The notes below the pieces were generated by a model. It was not told the DNA's origin. It saw only the letters and a list, made by a program, of their open reading frames with translations, and searched no databases. A DNA stretch of 50,342 nt from Streptomyces scabichelini (GTDB lineage: Bacteria > Actinomycetota > Actinomycetes > Streptomycetales > Streptomycetaceae), in assembly GCF_011045015.1 (NCBI RefSeq), contig NZ_JAAKZY010000061.1, forward strand, positions 1-50,342, read 5' to 3'. Shown here in pieces: positions 1 through 8,827 of the stretch (its first letter is position 1; each line of letters starts with the position of its first letter). The translations under genes were made by a program, and so were the position numbers.

Positions 1-1428
1 GTGTATAAGGGACAGGGCGGGCGGCTGAAGGTCGCGCTCGCGGTGCCGCCGGTGCAGGCCCTGTCGCCGTACAGCAACGACGCCACCGTGCTGAGCAAGC
101 TCTCCGTCGCCGAGGGCCTGACGGGGCTGGACGAGGGCGGGGCCGCCGCACCCGCGCTGGCGAAGTCGTGGACCCGGAAGAACCCCACCACCTGGACCTT
201 CGAACTGCGCAAGGCCACGTTCCAGGACGGCACCGACGTCACCGCCGAGTCGGTCGTGGGCGCCCTCGACCACGCGAACGCCGCCGAGACCAAGCCGCGT
301 GTCCTCAGCGACGTGACCCTGTCCGCGAAGGCGGACGACGCCGACACCGTCACCATCACGACCAAGGCCGCCGACCCGGTGCTCCCGCTGCGGCTGGCCA
401 GCCCCGCCCTCGGCATCCTCTCCCCGAAGGCGTACGGCAAGGACGGCACTGTCAGCCCGGTCGGCACCGGAACGGGCCCCTTCGAGATCACGAAGCTCAC
501 CGGGAAGACCAAGGCCGCACTCGACCGCTTCGACGGCTACTGGGGCGGCAGGGCGAAGACGTCCGGCATCGACGTGACCTGGATAGCCGACGGCACCGCC
601 CGCGCCAACGCCCTGCGCGGCGGCGACGTCGACATCGCCGAGTGGATCCCCACCGCCCAGGCGAAGCTGCTGGCCGAGGACGCCCGCCACGAGGTGCCCT
701 CCGTACGGACCGACAGCCTGATCCTCAACACCCGAAGCGGCATCTTCACCGACGAAGCGCTGCGCGCGTCCGCCCGCGAGGCCGTGGACGGCTCCGCCCT
801 CGTCGACTCGGTCTTCGGCGGGTACGCCGACCCCGCACAGGGCCTGTTCGGGCCCGCCGTCTCCTGGGCCGCCGACAACAGGGCCGAGGTGACCGGCCGC
901 GCCAAGGCCGCGACGGCCGCGGAGGTGAAGGCGAACACCAAGGGCAAGGTCCTGCGCCTGGCCACCTACACCAACCGCGCCGAACTCCCCGAGGCCGCGA
1001 GCGTCCTCCAGCAGCAGCTGGAGAAGGCCGGGTTCACCGTGAAGCAGGACGTGCGCGAGTACACGCAGATGGAGGCCGACCTCCTCGCCGGGGAGTACGA
1101 CGCTCTCGTCTTCTCCCGCGTCACCCTGCTCGACACGGGCGACGCCGTCGCCTACCTCGCCAGCGACTACACGAGCGAAGGCGTCTACAACATCGCCGGG
1201 CTGAAGGACTCCCAGGTCGACCAGGCCATCAAGTCCGCCGCCGGGGAAGGCGACACGGCGAAGCGGCAGCAGAAGATCATGTCGGCCGAGGCGGAGATCC
1301 TGCGCACCGACGCCGTCGTGCCGCTGGTCCACGAGAAGGTCGTCCAGGGCATCGCCGACGAGGTCGAGGGTGTGCTCCTCGACCCCCGCGAGCGCTCCCT
1401 GATCGACGTCGACACCCACCTGAAGTAG
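1..1428 (+). CDS. ABC transporter solute-binding protein, family 5 (5'-partial)
   Basis: Extracellular substrate-binding protein of the oligopeptide/dipeptide/nickel importer class (SBP_bac_5). It would capture the ligand outside the membrane and deliver it to the permease encoded 6 bp downstream. The open frame runs from base 1 with no signal peptide or lipobox, so the true N-terminus is almost certainly outside the window. Family features visible are the early segment on gene loss and gain of function (TWTFELRKATFQDGTDVTAE, about residues 65-84), the GTGPFEITK stretch and the C-terminal VVPLVHEKVV region. The 475 visible codons fit a nearly complete mature protein. The ligand cannot be read from sequence. 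Confidence 0.88.
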   Translation: MYKGQGGRLKVALAVPPVQALSPYSNDATVLSKLSVAEGLTGLDEGGAAAPALAKSWTRKNPTTWTFELRKATFQDGTDVTAESVVGALDHANAAETKPRVLSDVTLSAKADDADTVTITTKAADPVLPLRLASPALGILSPKAYGKDGTVSPVGTGTGPFEITKLTGKTKAALDRFDGYWGGRAKTSGIDVTWIADGTARANALRGGDVDIAEWIPTAQAKLLAEDARHEVPSVRTDSLILNTRSGIFTDEALRASAREAVDGSALVDSVFGGYADPAQGLFGPAVSWAADNRAEVTGRAKAATAAEVKANTKGKVLRLATYTNRAELPEAASVLQQQLEKAGFTVKQDVREYTQMEADLLAGEYDALVFSRVTLLDTGDAVAYLASDYTSEGVYNIAGLKDSQVDQAIKSAAGEGDTAKRQQKIMSAEAEILRTDAVVPLVHEKVVQGIADEVEGVLLDPRERSLIDVDTHLK

Positions 1429-1434
1429 CGGCTG

Positions 1435-3264
1435 ATGAGCGTCACGCCGGCCGACGCCCGCCCGGTCCGGTGGCGCGCGGGCGCCGGCCGCCTCGCCGCC
1501 GGGGGCGCGCTGCTGACGGCCGTGGCTCTGCTGCCCTGGCTGTCCGGGACCGACCCCGCGCTGACGGTCCTGCGGGCCCGCTCCGCCGACCAGGATCCGA
1601 CCCCCGCGCAGCTGGCCGCCGTACGCGAGCAACTGGGCCTGGACGAGGGCCCCTTCACGCATCTCGCGCACTGGCTGGGCGGACTGCCGCGCGGCGACGC
1701 GGGCAGCTCCTGGGTGTCGGGCGATGCGGTCCTGCCCGAGGTGACCGCCGCCTTCGCGGTCTCCGTCACGATGATGCTCGGCGCCCTCGTGGTCACAATC
1801 GCGGTCGCCGCGCTGGTCAGCGCCCGCACCCTGTATCTCGGATCCCGGCGGCGACTGCACCGGGGGAAGGCGGCCACCGGGGCCGCCGTCCTCGCCGCGC
1901 TGCCCAAGTTCCTCCTCGCCTCCCTGCTCGCCACCGTGTGCGGGGTGTGGCTGGGCTGGTTCCCGTCCCAGGGCTGGGAGGGGCCGCAGTGGATGGTGCT
2001 GCCGGCGCTCGCCCTCGGTGTGCCGTCCGGGGCGATGATCGGCGGTCTGCTCGACCAGTCACTGCCCGCCGCCTTCAACGAACCCTGGGCACGGACCTGG
2101 TACGCCTACGGGTTCGCGCCCGGCCACGTCGCCCGGCACGCGCTGCGCCGCACGCTGGCCGGTGTACTCCCGCAACTCCTGCCGACCGTCGTGGCCCTGG
2201 TCGGCGGTGCCGTCGCGGTGGAGAAGATCTTCAACATTCCAGGGCTCGGCCGGCTCGCCCTGGATGCCGCCGTGGCCCAGGATCTCCCGCCCCTGCAGAC
2301 CGCGACACTGGTCCTCGTCCTGCTCGGCATCGCCGCCGGCCTCCTCATCCAGGCCCTGCGCCGCGCCCTCCTCGGCCCGGCACTGCGGGACGGCGCCCTG
2401 CCCGCCCTGCACGCACCGGACCTCCCACGAGGCCGCTCCACCCGCTGGATCGCCGGAATCTGTGCCGTCACCCTGCTCGCCCTGGTCGTGGCCGGACTGC
2501 TGCGTGATCCCCTGCACGTGGACACCGCCGCCCGGCTGCTCCCGCCCTCGGCCGCGCACCCGTTGGGCACCGACGCGCTCGGTCGTGATCTGCTCGCCCG
2601 CCTGGGCCACGGAGCGCTGCGCACGGTGGGCACGGCCCTCGCGGTGACGGCCATCTGCACCGTCACCGGGCTGCTGCTCGGCATGGCGGCACAGCTGGGC
2701 GCGGGCCTGACGGAAGCGGTGTCGACGCTGCCTGCGGTCCTCGCCGGACTGCTGACGACCGCGGTGACCGGCCCGTCGGCCTGGGGTGCCGCGTGCGCGG
2801 TCTGCCTGGTCGGCTGGACCCCCTACGCCGCCCAGTCCGCGGCCCTGCTCGAACAGGAACGGGCCAGTGGCCACATGCTCGCGTCCCTCTCCTTCGGCGC
2901 CGGCCCGGCGTATCTGCTCCGCCATCACCTGCTGCCCGCAGTACTGCCCGCGGTACTGCGCAACGCCCTCCTGCGCCTGCCCACCACCGTCCTCGTGCTC
3001 GCCTCCCTCGGCTTCCTCGGCCTGGGCGAACAGCCGCCGACCGCGGAGTGGGGCCGCCTGCTGTCGGAGAACCAGCCGTACGTGGAACTGGCGCCCTGGA
3101 TCGTACTGGGGCCGGCCTGCGCACTCATCCTGCTCGCCGTTCTCGCCGTGTCCGGCACGACGTCGGGACGAGCTGGACCCCGACGGACGGTCCGCTCCAC
3201 CGTCCCGCGAGGAGCACGTAAGAGCCTCACCGGCGGCGCGAGTCCGGCTTCCGGGAGAATGTGA
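1435..3264 (+). CDS. Fused DppB-DppC-like ABC transporter permease
   Basis: Inner-membrane permease of a peptide/nickel-type ABC importer, 609 aa. It joins in one chain what are normally two proteins. The N-terminal half is DppB-like: a PTPAQLAAVREQLGLD segment near residue 55, then membrane spans and an EAA-type loop before IFNIPGLGRLALDA. The C-terminal half is DppC-like, with the hallmark HPLGTDALGRDLLARL near residue 375, more spans and a second loop ending LGFLGLGEQPPTAEWG. ATG lies 6 bp after the binding-protein stop, so the two are co-transcribed. No ATPase gene follows before the convergent operon, so ATPases must lie upstream or elsewhere. No frameshift is seen at the join. Confidence 0.9.
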   Translation: MSVTPADARPVRWRAGAGRLAAGGALLTAVALLPWLSGTDPALTVLRARSADQDPTPAQLAAVREQLGLDEGPFTHLAHWLGGLPRGDAGSSWVSGDAVLPEVTAAFAVSVTMMLGALVVTIAVAALVSARTLYLGSRRRLHRGKAATGAAVLAALPKFLLASLLATVCGVWLGWFPSQGWEGPQWMVLPALALGVPSGAMIGGLLDQSLPAAFNEPWARTWYAYGFAPGHVARHALRRTLAGVLPQLLPTVVALVGGAVAVEKIFNIPGLGRLALDAAVAQDLPPLQTATLVLVLLGIAAGLLIQALRRALLGPALRDGALPALHAPDLPRGRSTRWIAGICAVTLLALVVAGLLRDPLHVDTAARLLPPSAAHPLGTDALGRDLLARLGHGALRTVGTALAVTAICTVTGLLLGMAAQLGAGLTEAVSTLPAVLAGLLTTAVTGPSAWGAACAVCLVGWTPYAAQSAALLEQERASGHMLASLSFGAGPAYLLRHHLLPAVLPAVLRNALLRLPTTVLVLASLGFLGLGEQPPTAEWGRLLSENQPYVELAPWIVLGPACALILLAVLAVSGTTSGRAGPRRTVRSTVPRGARKSLTGGASPASGRM

Positions 3265-3288
3265 TGGCACACCGGGCCTGACCAGCCG

Positions 3289-5481
3289 TCACCGGTGAGG
3301 ATGCGGGCCTGCTGAGAGCAGCTCGCCCGCGGCGCGCTCGACGTCGGCCTCGGACACGAGCACCAACTGCGCTGCGTTTCCCAGCGGGATGAAGCTGTCC
3401 GCGCCGGCGACCCTTCGGATCGCGCCGGTGAATCCGGCATCGACCAGGGCGGTGACGACTCCCTCCGACACGCCTCCCGTACGGCGGGTCTCGTCGACCA
3501 CGAGGACGCGTCCCGTCGCACGAGCCTCCCGCAGCAGATCGTCGACCGGCAAAGGTGCCAGCCAGCGCAGGTCGACGACCCGGCACGCGATGCCCTGCTG
3601 CTCCAGCCGGCGTGCGGCCCGAAGCGAGATACGCAGGCCGTTGCCGAATGTCACGAGAGTCAGGTCCGTTCCGGTGCCGTAGGTGCGTGCCTGGCCGATC
3701 GGTACGTGCTCTGCGGGTGACGGGTACGCCGCGAGCCAGGCGTTGTCCTCCTCCGCGTGGAGATCTCGCGTGTGGTAAAGCGCGATCGGCTCGACGAAGG
3801 CGCTGACCGTTCCGTCCACCTTCCCGGCCGCCACACACGTGCGCAGCATCGCGGCGGCGTCGTCAGGGCGGGACGGCGAGGCGATGACCAGACCGGGAAT
3901 GTCACGCAGGACGCCCAGCGCGTTGTCGTTGTGGAAGTGACCGCCGAAGCCGCGCTGGTAGCCGTAGCCGGCGATGCGGACCACCAAGGGATTGCGGTAC
4001 TGGCCCTGGGAGAAGAACTGCAACGTGGCGGCCTCACCGCGCAGTTGGTCCTCGGCGTTGTGCAGGTACGCGAGATACTGGATCTCCGGCACCGGGAGCA
4101 GCCCGGACAGGCCCGCCCCCAGCGCGAGGCCGAGGATGGCCTGCTCGTCGAGCAGGGTGTCGAAGACCCGAGCGGTACCGAAACGCCGCTGCAGTCCCCG
4201 GGTCAGTCCGTAGACCCCGCCCTTGCGGCCGACGTCCTCGCCGAAGACGACCATCTCCGGGTAGCTGCCGAGCAGGTCGGCGAGTGTGTGGGTGATGGCC
4301 TGGGCGACGGTGACGGGCTCGCCCACGGGCACCGCGGGTGGTTCGCTCGTACGGCGTGCCGAAGCCGCCACGAGGTCGGGACGGCGGGGTGCGATGGGGG
4401 CGGCGATCTGCGTGGCGGTGGTCAGGGACTCACTCTCGAGGGCTTCCTTGGCAACGGCGAACACCCGTGCGCCTACCTCGTCGTACCGGTCGAGAACCTG
4501 CTGCTGGTCGAGAACGCCTGCCGCTGTGAGCAGCCGGGCGGTGGCCAGCAGCGGGTCGCGTCGCAGATCCTCGGCGACTTCCGAGGGCATCCGGTAGGCG
4601 GCTTCGGCGTCCGAGCCCGCATGGCCGAGGAATCGCACCATCGACAGGTGCAGGAACGCAGGTTGCCGGCGCTTGCGTACATGGGCCACTGCCGCGCACG
4701 CGGTGTCGAAGGCGGCCGACGGATCACATCCGTCCGCGGCGAAGTAGGCGAGAGAAGGCCGGTTGCCGTAGGCGCGCCGCACCCAGTCGTGCGGTGTCGG
4801 CACGCTGATCCCCAGGCCGTTGTCCTCGCAGACGAACAGCACGGGCATCGGGAGGCCCTGGTAAGCCGCGTGGCAGGCGCTGTTGATGGCGCCTGCCGCC
4901 GTGGAGTGGTTGACCGAGGCGTCACCGAAGGAGCAGCAGACGACAGCATCGCCTGGCCAGGCGCACTCGGCCCCGAGCCTCTTGGCGCGGGCGATGCTCC
5001 ACGCCACCCCGACCGCCCGGGGCAGGTGCGAGGAGATCGTCGACGTCTGCGGGATGACGGCCAGTTCGCGGCGCCCGTACACCTTGTGCCGTCCACCGGC
5101 GATCGGCTCGTCGGCCCCGGCGGCCACCCCCAGCAGCATGTCCCTGACCGCGTCGACGCCGCCGGCCTGCCGGGCGCGGGCGCAGTAAAAGGCGCCGGAC
5201 CGGTAGTGCAGCAACGCCGGGTCGGTGGGGCGCAACGCGAGGGCGAGTGCGGCGTTGCCTTCGTGCCCGCTCGATCCGATGGTGTAGTAGCCACGGCCCT
5301 GCTGCTGCATCCAGCGCGCGGCGGCGTCGGTGTGCCGGCTCTCCAGTTGGGCGTCGAACAGGTCCAGCGCGGTACGGGTGTCCAGTCCGCCGCGTTGCAG
5401 CCGGCTCGCCGCCTCCGTTCTTCCGGCCGGACCGGCCACCGCCTCGCGGAAGTGCCGGTCCAGGTCCTCGACGCCGTTCAC
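3289..5481 (-). CDS. Fused alpha/beta 2-oxoacid dehydrogenase E1 (ThDP-dependent)
   Basis: Thiamine-diphosphate E1 component that decarboxylates a 2-oxo acid and passes the acyl group to a lipoyl E2. The 730-aa protein fuses the alpha chain (about 1-370, ThDP/Mg motif GDASVN at 186-191 with CEDN at 218-221) to the beta chain (about 388-730, with VVFGEDVGRKGGVYG near 411). These are usually separate subunits in branched-chain dehydrogenases. The GTG start overlaps the upstream dehydrogenase stop as GTGA, indicating translational coupling. The frame stays open further upstream to 6513, but that part lies inside the aldehyde dehydrogenase and lacks family similarity. No E2 or E3 gene is in the window. 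Its place behind lysine 6-aminotransferase suggests 2-oxoadipate as substrate; this is inference. Confidence 0.9.
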   Translation of the reverse strand: MNGVEDLDRHFREAVAGPAGRTEAASRLQRGGLDTRTALDLFDAQLESRHTDAAARWMQQQGRGYYTIGSSGHEGNAALALALRPTDPALLHYRSGAFYCARARQAGGVDAVRDMLLGVAAGADEPIAGGRHKVYGRRELAVIPQTSTISSHLPRAVGVAWSIARAKRLGAECAWPGDAVVCCSFGDASVNHSTAAGAINSACHAAYQGLPMPVLFVCEDNGLGISVPTPHDWVRRAYGNRPSLAYFAADGCDPSAAFDTACAAVAHVRKRRQPAFLHLSMVRFLGHAGSDAEAAYRMPSEVAEDLRRDPLLATARLLTAAGVLDQQQVLDRYDEVGARVFAVAKEALESESLTTATQIAAPIAPRRPDLVAASARRTSEPPAVPVGEPVTVAQAITHTLADLLGSYPEMVVFGEDVGRKGGVYGLTRGLQRRFGTARVFDTLLDEQAILGLALGAGLSGLLPVPEIQYLAYLHNAEDQLRGEAATLQFFSQGQYRNPLVVRIAGYGYQRGFGGHFHNDNALGVLRDIPGLVIASPSRPDDAAAMLRTCVAAGKVDGTVSAFVEPIALYHTRDLHAEEDNAWLAAYPSPAEHVPIGQARTYGTGTDLTLVTFGNGLRISLRAARRLEQQGIACRVVDLRWLAPLPVDDLLREARATGRVLVVDETRRTGGVSEGVVTALVDAGFTGAIRRVAGADSFIPLGNAAQLVLVSEADVERAAGELLSAGPHPHR

Positions 5482-7031
5482 AGGCGGAACGACAGGTCGG
5501 GCTCGAGCGTGGCCACGTCCATCTGCGCTTTCTGCAGACGGCCGGAGTGGTCCCAGTTCATCGACTGCCAGCGGGTGAACTGGTCGAGGACCCACTGCCC
5601 CGACTGGCGACTGCCGTTGCCCGACTTGCCGTTGCCGCCGAACGGAAGGTGCGCCTCGGCTCCGGAGGTGGTGTTGTTGACGCTGACCATGCCCGCGGAA
5701 GTGCCGCGCCGGAACGTCCACACCTCGTGCGGATCGGTGGTGTAGATCGCGGCGGACAGCCCGTAACCGTGGGCGTTGGCCAGATCGAGGGCCTCGTCGA
5801 AGTCCCGGTAGGTGGTCACTGAGACGATGGGGCCGAAGGTCTCGGTGAGGAACAGGTCGTCGTCGCGGCGCACTCCGTCGACGATCACCGGGTGGTAGAA
5901 CATGCCCGCTTCGGGGTCCCCGACGAAGCCCTTGCGCGGGTTGCCGGCCGTGATCCGCCCGATGCCGTCGGAGCCGTACGTCCGGTGGTGGTCCTTGATC
6001 CACCCGAGGAAGGTCTCGTAGCGCTGTGCGAACCGCTCGTCGAGCATCGGGCCGTAGAGGACGTCCTCGAACGCGTCGCCGATCCGGGCCGCACGGCTCG
6101 CGGCGTCGAAGCGGGCGAGGAAGTCCTCGTGCACCGACTCGTGCACGACGAGCGTCCCGAGGGAGGTGCAGCGCTGCCCCGCGGTGCCGAATCCGGAGAA
6201 CAACGCGCCCTCGACCGCCAGGTCGAGATGTGCGCTCGGGGTGACCACCTGGGGGTTCTTGCCGCCCAGTTCCAGGCATGGGGTCTGCAGGTGGCTTCCG
6301 CACAGGGCGCCGATCTTCCGGCCGACGAGCGTGGACCCCGTGAAGCCGACCTTGTCGACAAGACCGGCCTCGAGGGAGGCCTCCAGACCGGCGTACGTCT
6401 GCTCCCCGTCGGCGAGTACGAGGTTGAGTACGCCGTCGGGGAGGCCGCCTCCGTGCACGAACAGCTCGAAGAGGGCCTTGGCGCTCGCGGCGGCGTACTC
6501 GGCGGGCTTCCACACCACGGTGTTACCGGTCACGAGCGCCGGCACGAGGTACCAGGACGGCACGGCCACCGGGAAGTTGCCCGCGGTGATCACCGCGACC
6601 GCGCCCATGGGGTTGCGGAAGGTGAACAGCTGCTTGTCGGGCATCTCCGAGGGCACCGTCTGCCCGTACAGCCGGCGGCCCTCGCCCAGGAAGAAGTCGC
6701 AGGTGTCGATGATCTCCTGGACCTCGCCGAGAGCCTCCGCGAACGGCTTGCCGATCTCTTCGGTCACGATGCGCGCGAGCCGGTCCTTGTTGGCCTCGAC
6801 GAGCCGGCCGATCTTTCCGATCGCGGATCCGCGCACCGGCGCCGGGGTGTCCGCCCAGGACCGCTGAACCGCCGTCGCGGCCTCGGCGGCCGCGACGAAC
6901 GTCGAGGCGTCCCCGAGCGAGACCTCGGAGACCAGCTCGGCGGTACGACCGGGATTGGGCCGCTGAAGGGTCCCGCCGGGAGCGCCGGCGACCGGGTGGC
7001 CGGCAACGACCGAGGCGACGGAACGTGCCAT
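5478..7031 (-). CDS. NAD(P)-dependent semialdehyde dehydrogenase (probable aminoadipate-semialdehyde/piperideine-6-carboxylate dehydrogenase)
   Basis: Aldehyde dehydrogenase superfamily enzyme, 517 aa. The general base Glu254 lies in LELGGKNP and the nucleophile Cys288 in FGTAGQRCTS; GFTGSTLVGRKI near 229-240 is the cofactor-binding loop. The GTAGQRCT signature resembles the antiquitin/ALDH7 and P6C-dehydrogenase groups. It lies 41 bp downstream of lysine 6-aminotransferase, whose product is 2-aminoadipate 6-semialdehyde (in equilibrium with piperideine-6-carboxylate), so oxidation to 2-aminoadipate is the natural role, as in the lat-pcd pairs of beta-lactam producers. The family is clear; the substrate rests on context. 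Confidence 0.87.
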   Translation of the reverse strand: MARSVASVVAGHPVAGAPGGTLQRPNPGRTAELVSEVSLGDASTFVAAAEAATAVQRSWADTPAPVRGSAIGKIGRLVEANKDRLARIVTEEIGKPFAEALGEVQEIIDTCDFFLGEGRRLYGQTVPSEMPDKQLFTFRNPMGAVAVITAGNFPVAVPSWYLVPALVTGNTVVWKPAEYAAASAKALFELFVHGGGLPDGVLNLVLADGEQTYAGLEASLEAGLVDKVGFTGSTLVGRKIGALCGSHLQTPCLELGGKNPQVVTPSAHLDLAVEGALFSGFGTAGQRCTSLGTLVVHESVHEDFLARFDAASRAARIGDAFEDVLYGPMLDERFAQRYETFLGWIKDHHRTYGSDGIGRITAGNPRKGFVGDPEAGMFYHPVIVDGVRRDDDLFLTETFGPIVSVTTYRDFDEALDLANAHGYGLSAAIYTTDPHEVWTFRRGTSAGMVSVNNTTSGAEAHLPFGGNGKSGNGSRQSGQWVLDQFTRWQSMNWDHSGRLQKAQMDVATLEPDLSFRL

Positions 7032-7072
7032 GACTTTGCTCCTTGTCCGCTGGGAATCCGCTGGTACGGGGA

Positions 7073-8413
7073 TCAGTGCAGACCGGCGAGCACCCGGTCC
7101 AGGGCCCGCAGGGCGACCCCGAGCTCGTCCTGGGTGATGGACAGGGCAGGACGGAAGCGCACCGAACGCTCACCGCACGGCAATGCGATCACCTGCTCCT
7201 CGGTGCGCAGCCGGCGCACCACCTCGTCGCGGACGCCGCTGTCGGTCAGATCGATGGCGCTCATCAGTCCGCGCCCCCGCGAGTTGGACACCACTGGTGC
7301 GTGTCGGACTTCCAGATCACGTAGTCCCTCCAGGAACCACGCTCCCACGGCGGCGGCATTGGCCACCAGGTCGTCTTTTTCGATGATCTCCAGGATGCGG
7401 CGTGCCCGGACCATGTCGACCAGCCCGCCTCCCCAGGTGGAGTTGATCCGCCCGGAGACCCGGAAGACGTTGTCGGGTACCTGGTCGACCCGGCGGCCGG
7501 CCATGATCCCGCCCAGTTGGACCTTCTTGGCGAAGGCGACGATGTCCGGCTCGAGGCCGAGCTGCTGGTAGGCCCAGGTGGTGCCGGTGATTCCCACCCC
7601 GGTCTGCACCTCGTCGAGGACGAACAGTGCGTCGTATTCGTGACAGAGCGCCTGCATCGCCTGCAGGAACTCCGGACGCATATGGTTGTCGCCGCCCTCA
7701 CCCTGGATCGGCTCGGCGATGAAGCAGGCGACGTCGTGCGGGTTGTCCTCGAACGCTCGACGCGCCTGCTCCAGGGCACCTCGCTCGGCCTCCTCGACCT
7801 CGGCAAGGTGGCTCTCGAGGGGGAACCGCACAGCGGGCACGTCGATGCGCGGCCAGTCGAACTTCGGGAAACGGGCCGTCTTGGCGGGCTCGGTGTTGGT
7901 CAGCGAGAGGGTGTAACCGCTGCGGCCGTGGAACGCCTGCCGAAGGTGGAGCACCTTGGTGCCGAGATCGGGTGAGCGGCCTGCGGCCTCGTTGCGGCGG
8001 CTCTTCCAGTCGAACGCGGCCTTGAGCGCGTTTTCGACGGCGAGCGCCCCGCCCTCGACAAAGAACAGTCTCGGCAGGTACGGATCACCCAGCACCCGGG
8101 CGAACGTCTCGACGAACTCGGCGTAGTGCGTGGTGTAGACGTCCGGGTTGGCGGGCTTGTTCGCCGCCACCTGCGCCAGCAGGGCCATGAACTCCGGATC
8201 GTCCACGATGCCCCGCGCGTTGAGCCCCAGCGGAGCGGACGCGAAGAACGAGTAGAGGTCGAGGAACTTCTCACCGGTGCGCGCATCGACGATCCACGAG
8301 CCCCGGCTGGTGAGCGGGTCGAGCACAAGTTTGAAACCGTCGGTCAGCACATGGCGGCCGAGTCTCTCGTGCACCTCGTCCGGGCGGACTGTCGACGCAG
8401 CAGCAACCGTCAT
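7073..8413 (-). CDS. lat: L-lysine 6-aminotransferase
   Basis: PLP-dependent class III aminotransferase that moves the epsilon-amino group of L-lysine to 2-oxoglutarate, giving 2-aminoadipate 6-semialdehyde. The sequence closely follows the mycobacterial Lat protein as recalled: FFVEGGALAVENALKAAFDW at about 117-136, RSGYTLSLTNT, ARFPKFDWPRID, CFIAEPIQGEGGD at 230-242 and LDEVQTG at 266-272. The PLP lysine is in VAFAKKVQLGG near 296. ATG at 8413 was chosen over an upstream in-frame ATG at 8458 because similarity begins there; the protein is then 446 aa, normal for the family. It is the first gene of the lat-aldehyde dehydrogenase-E1 operon and is divergent from the GntR gene. Confidence 0.93.
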   Translation of the reverse strand: MTVAAASTVRPDEVHERLGRHVLTDGFKLVLDPLTSRGSWIVDARTGEKFLDLYSFFASAPLGLNARGIVDDPEFMALLAQVAANKPANPDVYTTHYAEFVETFARVLGDPYLPRLFFVEGGALAVENALKAAFDWKSRRNEAAGRSPDLGTKVLHLRQAFHGRSGYTLSLTNTEPAKTARFPKFDWPRIDVPAVRFPLESHLAEVEEAERGALEQARRAFEDNPHDVACFIAEPIQGEGGDNHMRPEFLQAMQALCHEYDALFVLDEVQTGVGITGTTWAYQQLGLEPDIVAFAKKVQLGGIMAGRRVDQVPDNVFRVSGRINSTWGGGLVDMVRARRILEIIEKDDLVANAAAVGAWFLEGLRDLEVRHAPVVSNSRGRGLMSAIDLTDSGVRDEVVRRLRTEEQVIALPCGERSVRFRPALSITQDELGVALRALDRVLAGLH

Positions 8414-8827
8414 GGAGCACCTACTCTCGATAGCCGTTCGCAGAACATTCTTCGCCAAACACGAGAAGCAGCGAGATTATTTTAGGTAGGGCGCGACAAC
8501 AGCCGCAAGGTTTCGTTCACTGATGGACGCTCGTAGCCCACATCGACCGCCGATTGCAACGCCGGTCCCGTTCCTGTCGGCACCGGCCTTCCTCTCCGAA
8601 AGGCGACTGCCGAGCAGATCTCAGTATTGACCGGTCAATTGAGTCATTGTACGGTCTTATCATTGACGCGGTCGCCGCGCAGATCAGGCGGGAGAACGCA
8701 TGACGAATCGGCGGAGGCGGGCCCGATCACCACCCGCGACCGGCGTTCCGGAACGCTCCATATGCCCCGAAGAACTGGCTGGTCAGCCCGCTCTTACCAG
8801 TCAATTCACTGAATGTACGGTCTAGGC
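8414..8827. promoter_or_regulatory. Divergent promoter region between lat and the GntR gene, with repeated motif
   Basis: This 414-bp region separates the lat operon from the GntR/oxidase operon and has no convincing gene. It holds two imperfect 24-bp direct repeats, at 8634-8657 and 8800-8823, each beginning GTCAATT and ending TACGGTCT. A perfect 12-bp palindrome, TTGACCGGTCAA, lies at 8627-8638, and ATTCACTGAAT lies at 8804-8814. These are candidate operators for the adjacent regulator. Regulation is inferred only from position and symmetry. Confidence 0.5.
8647..8703 (+). pseudogene. Short remnant resembling a GntR N-terminus
   Basis: Read from TTG at 8647 this gives YGLIIDAVAAQIRRENA then a stop. 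The intact GntR gene begins YGLGMTVPLYVQIRREIE after ATG at 8813. The DNA is also similar: TACGGTCT recurs 166 bp downstream and CAGATCAGGCG 169 bp downstream, a 3-bp, frame-preserving difference. This looks like the vestige of a duplicated or displaced GntR gene start, but it is very short and could simply be an operator repeat that is read as protein. Confidence 0.35.

Noticed and set aside
168..2507. Long plus-strand open frame of 779 codons
   Set aside because: Arg/Pro/Gly-rich translation in a shifted frame across the binding-protein and permease genes; a shadow typical of GC-rich DNA.
3219..3300. CCTCACCGG/CCGGTGAGG inverted pair between the permease and E1 gene ends
   Set aside because: Arms are 9 bp but over 60 bp apart and overlap coding ends; too weak to call a terminator.
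3757..5745. 662-codon plus-strand frame opposite the E1 gene
   Set aside because: No family motif; it is antisense to a well-supported E1 coding region with ThDP motifs.
5482..6513. N-terminal extension of the E1 frame
   Set aside because: This part overlaps the aldehyde dehydrogenase in another frame and is Arg-rich without E1 similarity; GTG at 5481 with the GTGA overlap is the better start.
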